In this document: positions 1 to 12,068 of the stretch, one piece after another | How the letters are laid out: each line of letters opens with the position of its first letter | How positions within the stretch are numbered: the stretch's first letter is position 1 | Assembly (NCBI RefSeq): GCF_020080835.1 | Contig: NC_058162.1 | Coordinates: 8,261,323 to 8,325,322 of the forward strand | Direction: 5' to 3' | Length of the DNA: 64,000 nucleotides | Source: Cotesia glomerata | Lineage: Eukaryota > Arthropoda > Insecta > Hymenoptera > Braconidae | Notes under the pieces: generated by a model | What the model saw: the letters and a program-made list of their open reading frames with translations, nothing else | The model's database searches: none | What the model was told of the DNA's origin: nothing | Position numbers and translations under genes: made by a program

Positions 1-834
1 CACCGATGTTGGGCATCAATCGTACTAGGTTAGCCACTACTGCTGATGCTTTGGCGGTCACGTGTTCAACTTGTTGTTTGAAGTTAAGTCGGGAATCGAG
101 CATCACTCCCAGATATCGAATGAATGGTTGGGATGTGATTTCTTGGTCTCCGACGTTTAAATTGATCGTTTCCACCACTTTTCTGCTAGTGATAAGTACA
201 GCCTCGGTCTTCTGTTTAGCCAGTTGTAGGTTTACTGTGTCCATCCACTGGTTAATTCGCTCAAAGGTGATCGTGAACATATGATTTATCTCATCAATAT
301 GCTTGGCGACGATTACTACGGCTACGTCGTCCGCGTACGCTACCAGTTTGACATTTCTTGGTAGTTTCAGTCTCAGCAATCCGTTGTACATGATATTCCA
401 GAGAAGTGGACCGAGAACAGAACCCTGCGGGACGCCTCCAGTAACATCATACTCCTTTGGACCATTCTTCGTGTCATATCTAAGGACTCTATTCGTGAAG
501 TAGCTAGCGACTATCCTTCGTAGATATCCTGGTACGTTCATCTCTTGAAGAGCTTGCATGATGCGATCCCAGTTGGCGGAGTTGAAGGCATTTTTGATGT
601 CTAGGGTTGCCACCAGACAATATTTCTTCGTTCCACCCTTCCATCTGGTACCGGCGATTGCGTCTTTGGCTATACCGACAACCAGGTTGATTGCGTCCAG
701 GGTTGATCGTTCTTTTCGAAATCCGTACTGATTGTCTGCTAATAGTGGATCGACAACTGCTTCTATCCTTTGGTGGATTATACGTTCGAGTATCTTACCG
801 GCTGTATCCAGCATGCAGAGTGGACGATAAGATG

Positions 835-835
<1 letters not shown>
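1..835 (-). mobile_element. 5'-truncated R1-clade LINE, reverse transcriptase part (copy 1)
   Basis: Read on the minus strand from 835 to the window edge, one frame stays open for about 278 codons. It encodes the middle and end of a non-LTR reverse transcriptase. Visible blocks are SSYRPLCMLDTAGK, LVATLDIKNAFNSANW (first catalytic Asp), GGVPQGSVLGPLLWNIMY, AYADDVAVV (catalytic YADD) and RYLGVMLDSRLNFK. The protein is closely similar to the RT of the LINE at 44081-48132, so both belong to one R1-clade family. The endonuclease and ORF1 are absent. The 5' break at 835 lies directly against a (TG)n tract and the downstream half of the dispersed repeat, as expected for 5' truncation during target-primed insertion. 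The open frame over this length suggests a fairly recent insertion. The C-terminal domain runs off the window. Confidence 0.9.

Positions 836-874
<39 letters not shown>
836..874. repeat. (TG)n microsatellite
   Basis: About 19 TG units at the 5' junction of the truncated LINE. This is the microsatellite core of the dispersed repeat copy that continues to about 1290. Confidence 0.95.
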
Positions 875-876
<2 letters not shown>

Positions 877-1290
877 TGTAAACCTCTCATAACTTTTAAG
901 CGACTTCACTGATTTGAACGACATTCGCGTCATTCGAAAAGGTTCAGCGAAACTTAGACTTCCTCATAAATTTAAAATAACTTTTTTCTTTTAACATCTT
1001 TTAAACAGATGTAACGATCAATTCCAAAATCTAATCTGCTGTTTAATTTAAAAAACGACGTTGATTGCTGCAAACCGCATCAAAATCGGGTGATATGTTG
1101 AAGAGAAATCGTACACTAACTATTTTAAAAAAGTGTCTTTTTCGAATAACATCGAATTGATTCTCGGATTATTTTTGATGTCATAATTTAACTATCAATG
1201 CTCAGAAAACTGAGTCAGAGACTGCCAATTTCTTCAAAATAATTTGGTGCGCTTGTGAGATATTTAATTTAAAAAGTAAGATCTTCAGGC
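875..1290 (+). repeat. Dispersed AACTTCCCGCT repeat, right half, diverged copy
   Basis: The sequence after the TG tract reads AACCTCTCATAACTTTTAA, then diverged versions of the family's internal modules (CCGCATCAAAATCGGG and similar). The left part of this copy lies beyond the LINE insertion, outside the window. The 3' end of the family is not recognisable here. Confidence 0.7.
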
Positions 1291-2440
1291 CTACAAGATT
1301 ATTCAACTTGAAAAAATTTTCCTGAATCCCTAAACCAAGAAAGAGAGTGCAAAAAAATTACGAATCTCTTTTTTTCGTGCTATTACTTTGAATTGCGTGA
1401 GAACTATGAGTCTAAAAAATTTTTCACCGGGAGATTCAAAAACTAGAATTTTCTCAAGAGAACTTTTTTTTTATCTTGATATTATTTTTACTCAAGCGAA
1501 ACCCTGTTTTTGTTAGGAGTATATTGCTTCAACTAACAATGTCTCTTTTTTGGGTGATTTGTTCCTCTCTCTGGGTTCTTTCGTAGACTTATCGATAAGA
1601 AAATGTTATTTTTTTAACGATATTTCATTTTCGGATGATGAAATTTTTTTTTTCACTTTTTCAGGGGGTACCCCATTTTGCCCGAAAAAAAAGAATTTTT
1701 TTTTTCTACGGCAACTTGAAATTTGATTATTTTCCTTCAATTACGACTGAAAACGAGAAAAATCAGCGTATTTAAGTCCTTAAAATCATAAAGATTTCTT
1801 AAGTACCCCATTTTGCCCCCCCCCCTCCCCTAATTTACGTGAACTTTTAATGTATGTTTAATAACAATTTATTTTAATGCAAAAAAACTTTATGATTATA
1901 TTTCAATTTCAAATTTTCCGCGCACCGAGAAGTCGCCATTTTTTCCCTAATAAAAATGAGGGAGTAATGTCTCCGACAAACAATAAAGATAGAAACCAAT
2001 TTTTGATATTAAAAAATTAATTAAATTTAAACTATGTGGTAAATCGTTATCAAATTTTGATAGAATATGCATGAAACATTGTTCTATCTACTGGAAAGTT
2101 TTTTGTTATTGAGTCAAGTTGGCCGATTTTTTATAAATCCTCCATTTCCGGAGTTATTGAACAAGGACACTCATAAGAGACCGTGTATTTTTGCAAAACT
2201 TTAATTGATTATATCTCTTAAACGGTGTGGTAAAAAAATCTGATTTTTTTTCTATAGATGTATTAAATCATAATCTTTCGAATGAATATAAAAAAATATG
2301 GGGTCAAGTTGAAGTCATTTGGAGCCCAAACTACCTTAAATATGTTTTGAGGAATTATTATTAATTAAAACATAATAATAATAATATTGATTACTTTATA
2401 TCAAGTTTTGATAAATAAGAATATAACCAAATGATTCGAC
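1291..2440. other. AT-rich non-coding DNA with runs of CCCATTTTGCCC
   Basis: I see no gene. Near 1670 and 1805 the block CCCCATTTTGCCC occurs, the second followed by a C-run. The same motif recurs at 17.1, 61.0 and 63.3-63.6 kb. Confidence 0.6.
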
Positions 2441-2725
2441 GCATGCGCAGTAGGGGCGTCAATAATTGGAGTTACGGTACGTCAATAATTAGATCAATCA
2501 GTTTTTTAACCCGTCAATAATTGGTGTATCCAGATCATATCTATTTAATTATTTAAAATTAATTAGTAAATATCACTGATTATCATTTAAAAAAAAAGAA
2601 ATTGATTATTTAAAACATTACTTAAGACATTACCACAAACAAAATTCAACGATATTTATATTTGATTGCTTAAAAAAAATGAAATCATAACTTTGTCTCT
2701 TATAGCGTCAATAATTGGGGCTTCT
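2440..2725 (+). repeat. Four spaced copies of CGTCAATAATTGG
   Basis: The motif (C)GTCAATAATTGG or a one-base variant appears near 2456, 2482, 2513 and 2706 within 290 bp. No coding potential. It could be a decayed tandem repeat or the end region of an unknown element. Confidence 0.5.
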
Positions 2726-5700
2726 ACCTTATACACGTATGTGGCAAAAAATTTATCAAAATTTCTTACTGCCATCTAAATAAATTTCTTACTTCTTTTA
2801 CGTCGGTAAAAGTGAGAATAAAGAGTCTCTCTTATCGACCATCGTAAATGATACTTATGATAACGGTAGGTAGAAAGTAACTGATCGATAATAGGTCCAT
2901 GACATGGGCATAAATTTTCCATCCTTACCGATGGCCCGAATCAATAGCGGAAAAACAACTACACAATTAAGCTTAGGAGCTTTCACATTTCTACAGTACT
3001 CGTATTACCGATCGGCGTTGTCTCCTCGTGAAAAACACAAAAGTCAGGGGGTGAAATTTCCACGGTTGTCGATCCCGAAGGGGATGAAAATCTCAGTCAG
3101 TGTTTTAACACCGCCGTGTTCGCTCCTTTCGCGACTTCGCTAATAATAAGTTCCGAGTATTTAACACACGTGAACAGTGACAGTGATATGTTTTTATTTG
3201 AAAGTTTTTTTGTTTATAAATAAACATCCTAAATTAAATTACAAGTATGACTTTTATAAAAATTCAACATCACCGATAATTTATAAATATTAATTAGAAA
3301 CTAAAAAATTTTAAATTCTCTCCATCACAAATTTATATCGATAATATCAAAGGTTTTCGATATAAATCACGCAATGAAAGGGCAAGGATTGACAATTTTT
3401 CCCTCGCACCTGATATCGTGACACACGTCATAACTGTCAGAAACAAAATTTAGTATTGCGATTTCATACAAAGCGAGTCATAGTTACCATTAGTCTGTTT
3501 GCTCGCGGAATTTTATTTTTATTTATTCACTACGGTTTATACCCGATTCAACCCTTTTATACCTGCTTCGATAATTTGAACCGAGAATATGTGTCTCAAT
3601 TTTCGAATTCAGTCGTGCGTTTTATTGCCGGGCTTTCGCATATCCTGGATGCTATAAATCGAAAAATAAATAGATTGAATGAATGGTTTCAGGATAAAAA
3701 ATGTTGGATAAAATACACACATATATATTTTTATATACATAGAGATTTTTTCGAGTTAAATTTCAGTCTATTTATCAAGTTGGATAAAAGAAGGGCTTTC
3801 ATCAAGTAGGGTTGTTTTATGCCCGTAAAAAAATATTAAGTGGAACTTTTTTACGCACGTGAATTTTTGTATAATTTTATTATTGATAGAATTATTATTT
3901 TTTTTTTTTTTTTTAAGCAAAGTTTACATTTTAATATTCAATCATTTTTACTATTAAAATTAAATTCCAATTTGAATTGTAAGAAATATATTTGAAAAGT
4001 TAGAATTTTGTTTCTTTTATTCAAAATGACTAAAAAAACTTGCGAATATATAAATTTTAATTAACGAATAATTCATCAAAAATTAAAAAAAAAGCAGTAG
4101 ATTTTTCCATGATGCTAAAAAAATCTAATTGTTTCAAGTATCAAAAGAATTATTTAAAATTATGAATATTTCCAATTTTAGTATCAAACTTTCATAGAAT
4201 CAAATACGGCTATCATCTGGAATTAGTGCATTAATTTTTTCTACAATGTAACCGCGAATGAATTGCTTCATTTTTTATTATGTTCAATAAAATATCGCGA
4301 AATAAAAATTCTATAAAACGTAATTACCTGATCTTGCAACCTTAATATGTGATAATAATAATTATTATTATTATTATGGTAACAATAACTTTTATACATT
4401 ATACATTTATCCCTTTTATTTCCGTTCCTTAGACTTTTAAATCCATTTTTTTTCTCAGTTCATTCGGGTTCAATGGCCCTCGATAATGATTTTGTAGCAG
4501 CGAACAATTGTCTAGAATCCTGAGTAAAATCTTTCAACTTTTTCCAGTTGTACTTCATGATAACTCTCTTTACTATATATAACAATAATAATCATGACAT
4601 ACCTCAGATCATTCTGAGTGCTTTTAACTTTTTTCTTTCCACTTCTTCATAGCTCAATCTCCATATTTGATCTTTAGAAATTCATCCCTCAATTTCTTTT
4701 TATATTTAAAAAAAAAAAACTCAAGCTTTTAGATTAATTTTATTCAAAATTTAGTCACATTTGATTTAAGTATGCGCAATAACATAGCTTATTTTTAAAC
4801 GCGGAAACAGCTAAATTATAATAAATAATAAATAGTAATTAATTGATACTAAATATTATTTTAAACAGTAAATTCGTGATTTTAACAGTTCATTTATAAT
4901 ACTTTTTATCCAAATTTTACAAATCAATATTTATACTGAAAAAAATACAATTCCAAACAGCAATAAAACCTATCTAAATGTCGAAAAAGTTTAAATATAA
5001 TACTTAATAATTTCAACTTTAATGTTTATCATTTTGCACGTAAAAGATCATTTCATGATATGTAAAAAATATCAAGAAAAATTACTAAATTTCTATAGTA
5101 AGAATTTTAGATTTTAATGTAGCCGACATCAATATTTACAAGGCAAAATAGTAAATAATATAATTATTGACTCGGAACTTTTCACTGTTTGAAACGATAA
5201 TTCATAAAGAGTGAGAGTTGTTATTTAGAATAGTAACTGCTACAAATCCTTTTTTTAATATTAAATAATAAATGTTGGCTTTTATACTTTCTCACATTAT
5301 GCTTTATAATATTTAATGTTATGACACCCCGCAGTCCGATGTATAATTTGAATCACTCAAAAAGCAACCAGAATCTCAGTAAATTTTACTATTTAGTTTT
5401 TTCTATGTTATTAAATGAATAAAAATTTTTTTTTTTCAATACAAAAAAAATAATCGATCCAATCACAAAATATTAAATTGTGAGTAATCGATGTATAATA
5501 ATAATCTTTATTTGATATTATAACGTGTATCTCGAAAAACTCCCTGATCTGTTGACACTCAACTTAAGCACGAGCTTTCCCTCTAGCATGTTATCTATAG
5601 TATACGAAAACTCCTGTCTTATCAGAACACCCATCTTCAGTCTACAGACGTTTATGCGTAAAACTGAGTTTTAAGCTTCTTCTCAGCTCCAGTGCCTCAA

Positions 5701-5970
5701 CTTTACGCCTCGCAGCTTATACAAAACGAACACCCTTACTACGTCAATTTTCACCCTCAATCACTCGCTCACTCGCGGCTAAACTCGATCTGTCTATGAT
5801 ACTCGCAAGCCATAATTCAAGATTGTCGATCCTTTGGGATATTACACAATTAAACACATCCGCTGGTCATTAATAATATTAATGTTGAGGGGTTATACGC
5901 ATTTGGAAGGTCCAAAGAAGAGAATTTTGGATCATTTTTTCTAAAGTGGTTCTTCAATTGATCAATATGA
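2726..5970. other. AT-rich non-coding DNA
   Basis: No gene, RNA or clear mobile element is recognised in this stretch. Two segments, near 3000-3150 and 5560-5830, have higher GC and look like single-copy intergenic or intronic DNA. Open frames of up to 117 codons (for example 3456-3809) have AT-driven composition and no recognisable motif. Confidence 0.5.
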
Positions 5971-5972
5971 AA

Positions 5973-5977
<5 letters not shown>

Positions 5978-6040
<63 letters not shown>
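5978..6040. repeat. (TA)n microsatellite
   Basis: About 30 TA units, just left of a TA-flanked MITE. The tract continues on the other side of it. Confidence 0.95.
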
Positions 6041-6045
<5 letters not shown>

Positions 6046-6069
6046 AATATATATATATACACATATATA

Positions 6070-6515
6070 CAGGGTGTCCCAAAAGTCACGGACGCCATTG
6101 TAGCATCTGATGAAAAAAATAATTCTGAGACGAAAAGTTCTTAGCCATTTTTTAATTAGACGCATAGATAATTAATTATTAATTAAAGTAACGTCGCTTT
6201 ATGTGTTAGAGAGAGAGCGTCAGTGTCCAGTAAAGTATGTGGCAAACAAAGACACAACTAACTGTATGACTAACTAGCTACTATAGCTAACGTAGTCACA
6301 CACATTTACTTACACATTCACACGTGCAAGCGTCTTCGTTTGGAACGCACTTGACTGGACACTGGTGCTCTCTCTCTAACGCATAAAAGGACATTATTTT
6401 AATTAATAGATAATTATCTATGCGTCTGATTAAAAAATGGCTAAGGACTTTTCGTCTCAGAATTATTTTGTTTATCAGATGCTACAATGGCGTCCGTTAC
6501 TTCTGGGACACTCTG
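6070..6515. mobile_element. MITE with CAGGGTGTCCC termini, copy 1
   Basis: A 446-bp palindromic element. The left end is CAGGGTGTCCCAAAAGTCAC and the right end is the complement of CAGAGTGTCCC; the long inverted arms continue inward past ACGAAAAGT. A TA dinucleotide sits on both sides, typical of Tc1/mariner transposition. It has no transposase. A second copy lies at 35818-36265. Here the element sits inside a (TA)n tract. Confidence 0.88.
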
Positions 6516-6518
6516 TAT

Positions 6519-6524
6519 ATATAC

Positions 6525-6620
<96 letters not shown>
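6519..6620. repeat. (TA)n microsatellite
   Basis: About 50 TA units, probably the same tract as 5978-6040 split by the MITE. Confidence 0.95.
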
Positions 6621-6622
<2 letters not shown>

Positions 6623-8037
6623 GTGACTTTAAACTTTAATCATAAGTTCTTCTTCTAAAAGTAATTAATTTTTTAGTTCCTGCAGAGGGATTTTATTTAA
6701 TTTAAATTATGAAAAAAAAACTGCACAGAGTAAATTTTTTTTATTAAATCAAAATGGAAAATAGTTGTTATTCATTTAAAAATTAAAAAATGCGTTTTTA
6801 AGGATTTCAAAAATTACACGGAAAGAAAATAATAGATCTTATTCCTATGTTAGAATGGTAACCATTACTATGTTACATAGTAACTGAAATTTTTGTAAGA
6901 ATCCTGTGTAAATTTGCTTAGAAACATCTTAGAAATTGTGATACAAATTTGAAAAATCACTCATTCGATGCGGAATTAAATTCTGAAAATAATGTTGTTT
7001 TTTTATTTTTTTGATAAAAATTTCAATTTGTTATTAACAAAAAAAAATAAACAAAATAAATAATCTCAATTTTTCATAAATTACTCAATAACGACAGGTG
7101 ATATCAAAAATCGAAAAAAAGATCCTTAAGGAAGTTTGAGCGCTAGGCGAGGTGGGGATAGGTATCGACTCTAACGCGGTAAGAGGAGAGCAGTAACCAT
7201 ATGATTTTTTTCAATATATAGATATACATTTAACATTTGCTATTGGTGGCATTTATTTTTCTTTTAATTAATACACTTTAATAAGTCGGGCAAGTGTAAA
7301 TTTTTTTAAATTTAATTTATCACTAATATATTTACTTTTATCCATAAGTTTTTTAAAAATATTCACCGACAGTTTTACGAGAAAAGTACAGAAATGTATC
7401 AATGTTTGGAGGTTACCCCATAAGACCAATGTTAAATTGCTCAACTTCAAAGTTTATTATTTATTTAAATAATCGGGCAATCTCTTTCAAATATTCGGAA
7501 TTTGTTTAGACATGTTTAAACTTCATATTAAAAAAAAATCAAGCCTTTTATCAAAAGTTGTCTTGGTGCTCGTACTTTCTTAAAGAGGAGAAAATTTCTG
7601 AAAAAAAGTTTGGACTCCCGGAACTTTAGCTTAAAAAATAATAATTTTTATTTAATGTTGAAAATAGGATTCCGCGCGACTTTTATCACACCGCCGCACC
7701 GATGCTAAAATACAGCAGTCGTGCTGATTTTTTTTTAATTCTGAATGCATACATCCCCTTAAAAATATTAGAAATTTAATGATCCATGGAGTGTAAAAAT
7801 TATTTTGTAACTTATTTCAAGTGATTAAGAGAATTTAAGGCATTAAAAATTGAATGGAAAGTGCAAAAGGGCAGCATTTGAAGTAATGTTAAAAATAAAA
7901 AAAAACCAAATGATGATCTACAAACTTTTTAATTAAGCCTGACGAGGAGTGGAAGTGAAAGATAAATAAATAGAATCAGAAAATAAAATAAAACAACAGC
8001 AGTATTGATAATAATATTAATAAAAAAGTGATAAAGA
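6621..8037. other. AT-rich non-coding DNA with a split dispersed repeat
   Basis: No gene is recognised. Segments at about 7080-7125 and 7575-7700 together match one continuous segment at 11560-11720; shared blocks are AAAAAGATCCTTAA, GACTCCCGGAACT and TTTTTATTTAATGTTGAAAAT. The roughly 450 bp between them looks like an insertion in this copy. A sequence at 6820 starts CACGGAAAGAAAATAATA, resembling the ends of the TIR element at 55537. Confidence 0.55.
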
Positions 8038-8224
8038 ATGGCGTCGGAGCGCAGTAACGCGTCTAGCACAAGCTCGCTGGCACTTCCATCATTGCAAGGT
8101 GCTAGTCCCGACGGTGGCGCCAGTCCCCGGAGAGCCGTTAGCCCTTTGCTAGAGGTGCGGAGGCCCCACTGCACCCTCAATTGCGACTCCTGCAGCGCTT
8201 ACCTCGAGGACATCTACAGGCACA
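8038..8224 (+). CDS. Candidate 5' coding exon, unknown protein
   Basis: This frame opens with ATG in a good context (AAAGAATGG). It is preceded in frame by a stop at 8032-8034 and stays open for 62 codons plus one base to a plausible donor, CA|GTACGT. Composition is strikingly GC-rich against a very AT-rich background, and codon third positions look like a conserved gene. The predicted peptide is Ser/Ala-rich (MASERSNASSTSSLALP...), then Cys-containing (HCTLNCDSCSAYLEDIYRH). No domain is recognised. The exon phase (one base left over) is compatible with the next recognised exon at 27541, so it could be an alternative first exon of the guanylate cyclase. An unrelated gene is equally possible. 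Without splicing, the frame ends at 8253. Confidence 0.5.
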
Positions 8225-9332
8225 GTACGTTGAGCTTCCACCCAGGTTGCTAAATTATTAACTAATTTATCTTTATATCTCTCTCCCTCGTTCTGCCATC
8301 TATAAGCTCACCACACTCGATGTCAGCCACTCATTTCTCAGTCAGTCATCCTTTATCAATGGACTTCCCCAAGTGTCAAGTATTTTTAGTATATAGTACA
8401 TACTTTATTTTTCATCAATACTGTTCCATTTTGTTTTATTTTAGAACAACATATAAGGAACTTGTGACTATTAAAGTAAATCTAGCGTTAATCCACTTTT
8501 TAACAGACTTTTATCATTTTTTTTTACAGCCGATGAATAATTTTTTATCTATGAAATCATTATTTTTTAATTGAACAAAAAAAAAAAAACAAATGTCAGA
8601 TCTCCCTCGGAAAGTCAAAAATAATGATTTTTCCTTTATTACTTAGTTTCTCAAACTTCAATTTCTTGCAAGGAGACGATTCAGCGATTATGCGACCTCT
8701 GTCGGATGTTTTTAATACTAAGTTTGATAAAAAAAATTATATATGGGTATATCAGAAAATTATCATTTCAAAAAACTTTTTTACTAGAACGTTTAATTTT
8801 ATTTTTGTTTATAGGAAATTCAATTTTGTTTATAGTGAGTTATTTTTTTTTACTAATATCTAAAAAAAATTTCCGTGAATAATAATTAACATGAAAACTT
8901 GTTGATTTAATTTATTACCCACCAGAACCGTACATTAAGTTATAATTTTGGGTAACCATTTGCTATGAAAAAATAACTTGATTTAAAAAAATTTTAAGAA
9001 ACTTTGAATTTGGATGAACATAAAATTATTCAGTAGACATAAGATATAGTGCATTTCTACAAAATTCAATCAATTGTCATGCCGAAATGATTTATCGTTT
9101 TTAATTTTTATCAATCCATTAGAGAAGAAATATAAATATTTTTTTTTTAATCAATCACTTTACTATTATAAAAATATTTTACACTAAATGGTCGCCCTAT
9201 TTAAAGTTGCAAAGTTTTTAAACCTATTTTTTTTTCTTTTTACACCAAGCTAACAACCTGATATTTTTTTTTACTTAAGTTCTTGTTAATATATAATCTG
9301 ATTTGATTCTAAATCAAAAATTTTTTTCTTAA
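8225..9332. other. AT-rich non-coding DNA
   Basis: Nothing recognisable. Short open frames here consist of Phe/Asn/Ile/Lys-rich translations typical of AT-rich non-coding sequence. Confidence 0.5.
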
Positions 9333-9848
9333 CCCGTTCAGGTCACACTTCTTAAAAATAACGTAGTGGTCATACTGGGTCTAATTGACCCCATGCACGG
9401 AAAAAATTGTTGCTATTTGCGTTCTTGTCAATATTTTTACTCGAGCCGTACATCAGAGTAATTCTAAACACTTCCGTTGAATAACTCAATCGTTTTTTAA
9501 TTTTTTTTTAATTGCTTAATTATAAAAAAAAAATGAGAGAAAGTCAAATTTCGAAAAATTTGACTTTTTTTACTAAAAACTTCATAAAAACATTTTTTAA
9601 GATAAATGAAAATGACCCCCGGGGTTCTACTCCGGATATCGCATAGTTTGAAAAAAAAGTGGTGTCATGTTGAGCTTTTCAGGAAGTATATTGATTTGTG
9701 CAATTAAAATCTTAAATTTCCATGAATCTCAAAAAATCTTCAAACAATAATAGATGTTATCACAGATACCATTTTGAATGATATCTTCGAAGCAAGAGCA
9801 AATCAAAAATTGCCTTGGGTCATTTAGACCCACAATGACCTCAACGGG
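9333..9848. mobile_element. piggyBac-type MITE with TTAA target duplication
   Basis: A 516-bp element bounded on both sides by TTAA. Its terminal inverted repeats start CCCGTTCAGGTCA on the left and the complement of CCCGTTGAGGTCA on the right. A second inner inverted pair (GGTCTAATTGACCC / GGGTCATTTAGACCC) follows. TTAA duplications with CCC-starting ends are the signature of the piggyBac superfamily. There is no transposase frame. Confidence 0.85.
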
Positions 9849-9852
9849 TTAA

Positions 9853-10565
9853 GATAAATTTGAAAAAAAACGTCAGCTATTGTGTTTTAAAATGGAGCAG
9901 CTATGAAACCATCAGCCTGAAATTCTAAATATTTTAAGTAGTCAATTCAATGATTAGAATGAATCTATTATATTTGGAATAAAGTCGAAAGAAATAAAAG
10001 AACTTGTAAAAAACCGAAAACTGACAAGTGATGAGTAGTGAGCACACGATGACCTACTCTGAGAAAAAAACTCAATAAAACAGTGCCATAAAAAAAAAAA
10101 AAGAAGACAAAAAGAATAACCATAAGACAAATAAGAGCAAGTTGATTCGTTTCACGTCTGACTAGATCCGGTACGTGTCTACTTGCTCACCGATGCATCT
10201 CTATCCAGTAGAACAATCTTGCATAGTCAGGCGAGAGATGTGTAAGCCCACCCGAGTATTATACGGGTAGTGCAGTACATAATAAAATAGCGAACCTAAA
10301 CCTTGCTTGGCTCCGTTTGGTGCTCGGCTAGAGTGTCTACTGCAATAAACTACTTCGTGTCATTTCTCGACTGGAAATTCAGAGTTTGTATCTCATTCGG
10401 TATTCCGTTTAGCTACTTTTATTTTTCGTTTCAGAACAACCTGGATAAAGAGCACTGTTTTTTCGCCCCGATAACGCCGTTATATAAGTGTGAAATATAT
10501 TAATATTTATTCTTGTTATTCCATAAAATTTTTTTCATGTTTTATCAGCATTTATTTTACGTCTG
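9853..10565. other. Non-coding DNA, partly higher GC
   Basis: No gene is recognised. The 10140-10330 stretch is less AT-rich and looks like single-copy DNA. The frame 10303-10503 has no domain that I can identify. Confidence 0.45.
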
Positions 10566-11136
10566 CAATAAAAAAAAATTTGGAAAATCCAAAAGTGCAC
10601 GCCTGATAACGCTCATTCATTTTTTAAGAAAAAAATTAATTGTGTAATTGATTTAAAAAAAAAAAAATTATAATTAAGTAATTTCTTACTGAGTATTTTT
10701 TATTTTTTTTTTAAATATCGGCACCCTTTTTTCTTGTCATATGCTCACGCAGTCTAAAAAAATCTAGCTTGATCAAATGGCGCCATAGTTTTCACGTGAC
10801 AAATAAGAAAAGTTCGTTTGGCTTTGTACGGTTGTATCATAGTGAATTTTAATAAAAATTCAATTAAAACAAAAATACGTCAGCTAGGCCACTGATATGA
10901 AATACGGACCCAGTTCATCGAATTCTTAAATTAATAAAAAAGGTCCGGTCTTGAAATATCAATTTGTTCGGGAGTAATCGTCGGTACATCCAAAATGGGG
11001 TGACATCCGGACGTCCACGTAAAATTTTTTTCAAAACGTTTTTTTTTTTCAAAATAGCAACATGAAATGATTTTAGAAAGTAAAAGATGGTTTAATTTAA
11101 GTGTTATTTCGGTGTACATCTACTTATATCATTGTA

Positions 11137-11955
11137 CACAGAAAAAAAAGTCATCTTGACTCAAGAAAATCATTTTCTTCAAAATTTACTTTTTGTTTCA
11201 AGTTATTCTGCTATCTTAGTTGAAAAAATTTATTCTCGAACTAATAATGTTATATACTTATCCCAAGTAAATCTTTCTCTTGGTTTGAGAAAGTAGCGCC
11301 AACGTTGGCGACGTGATTTTTTGGAACTTTACCGAAATTTTTTTTAATAAAGAATTAAATTTAAAAAAATAACCTTATGCATGATTTTTATTTTTTGTGT
11401 TCATTTAATTAGACATTTTTGATTAATTTTTAACGTGCTGATTTCCCATTATATTACTGCTTTACAGTTAAGTGTGTAGTGACAAAAATATATGTATATA
11501 CAAGTATTTGCTCGACTCATACAAAGTACACAGTTAGAAATTTGTTGCGTTAATAACTCAATAACTATAAGTGATATCGACAATCAGAAAAAAGATCCTT
11601 AAAGAGGAAATTTCTGAAAAAAAGTCTCGACTCCCGGAACTCTAGCTCTATAAACAATAATTTTTATTTAATGTTGAAAATGGGTTTCCGCGCGGCTGCT
11701 GTCCTACTCGGGCCTCGATGCGCCCGTGTGTACATCATGCAAGTTCAAAAACCAAGAGAATGATTTACTTGGATTAAGAGGTTTTTTTCTTCACTTAAGT
11801 TGGTAAGCCTGTTGGAACTAGGGAATATTTGCTTAAACCAAGATTGACCAATACAAGAAAAAAATTTACTTAACTCAAGAATATATTTTATCTTCAGTTG
11901 AATATATTTAGATCAAGTAAATATTACTTGATTCAAGATGACTTTTTTTTCTATG
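11137..11955. mobile_element. TIR element inserted in left arm of E0
   Basis: An 819-bp element flanked by TA. The left end is CACAGAAAAAAAAGTCATCT and the right end is the inverse of CATAGAAAAAAAAGTCATCT; further inverted sequence includes TTGAxTCAAG. The opposite arm of E0 (13940-13965) keeps the uninterrupted sequence ATTGTATAAGTG, which fixes the insertion point. It carries an internal copy of a dispersed repeat (11560-11720) also found split near 7080-7700. Confidence 0.85.
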
Positions 11956-12068
11956 TATAAGTATAATATGGTTGTGATAGAGGCATTTTAAGATCACAAA
12001 ATTGCTTGACCTTGACGAGTCGTGTATTAAGCACAACCTCACGCGCTTCGCGCTATGAGGCGTGCAAT

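Noticed and set aside
5850..6658. Open frames encoding long Ile-Tyr repeats on both strands
   Set aside because: They are translations of (TA)n tracts flanking a MITE, not genes.
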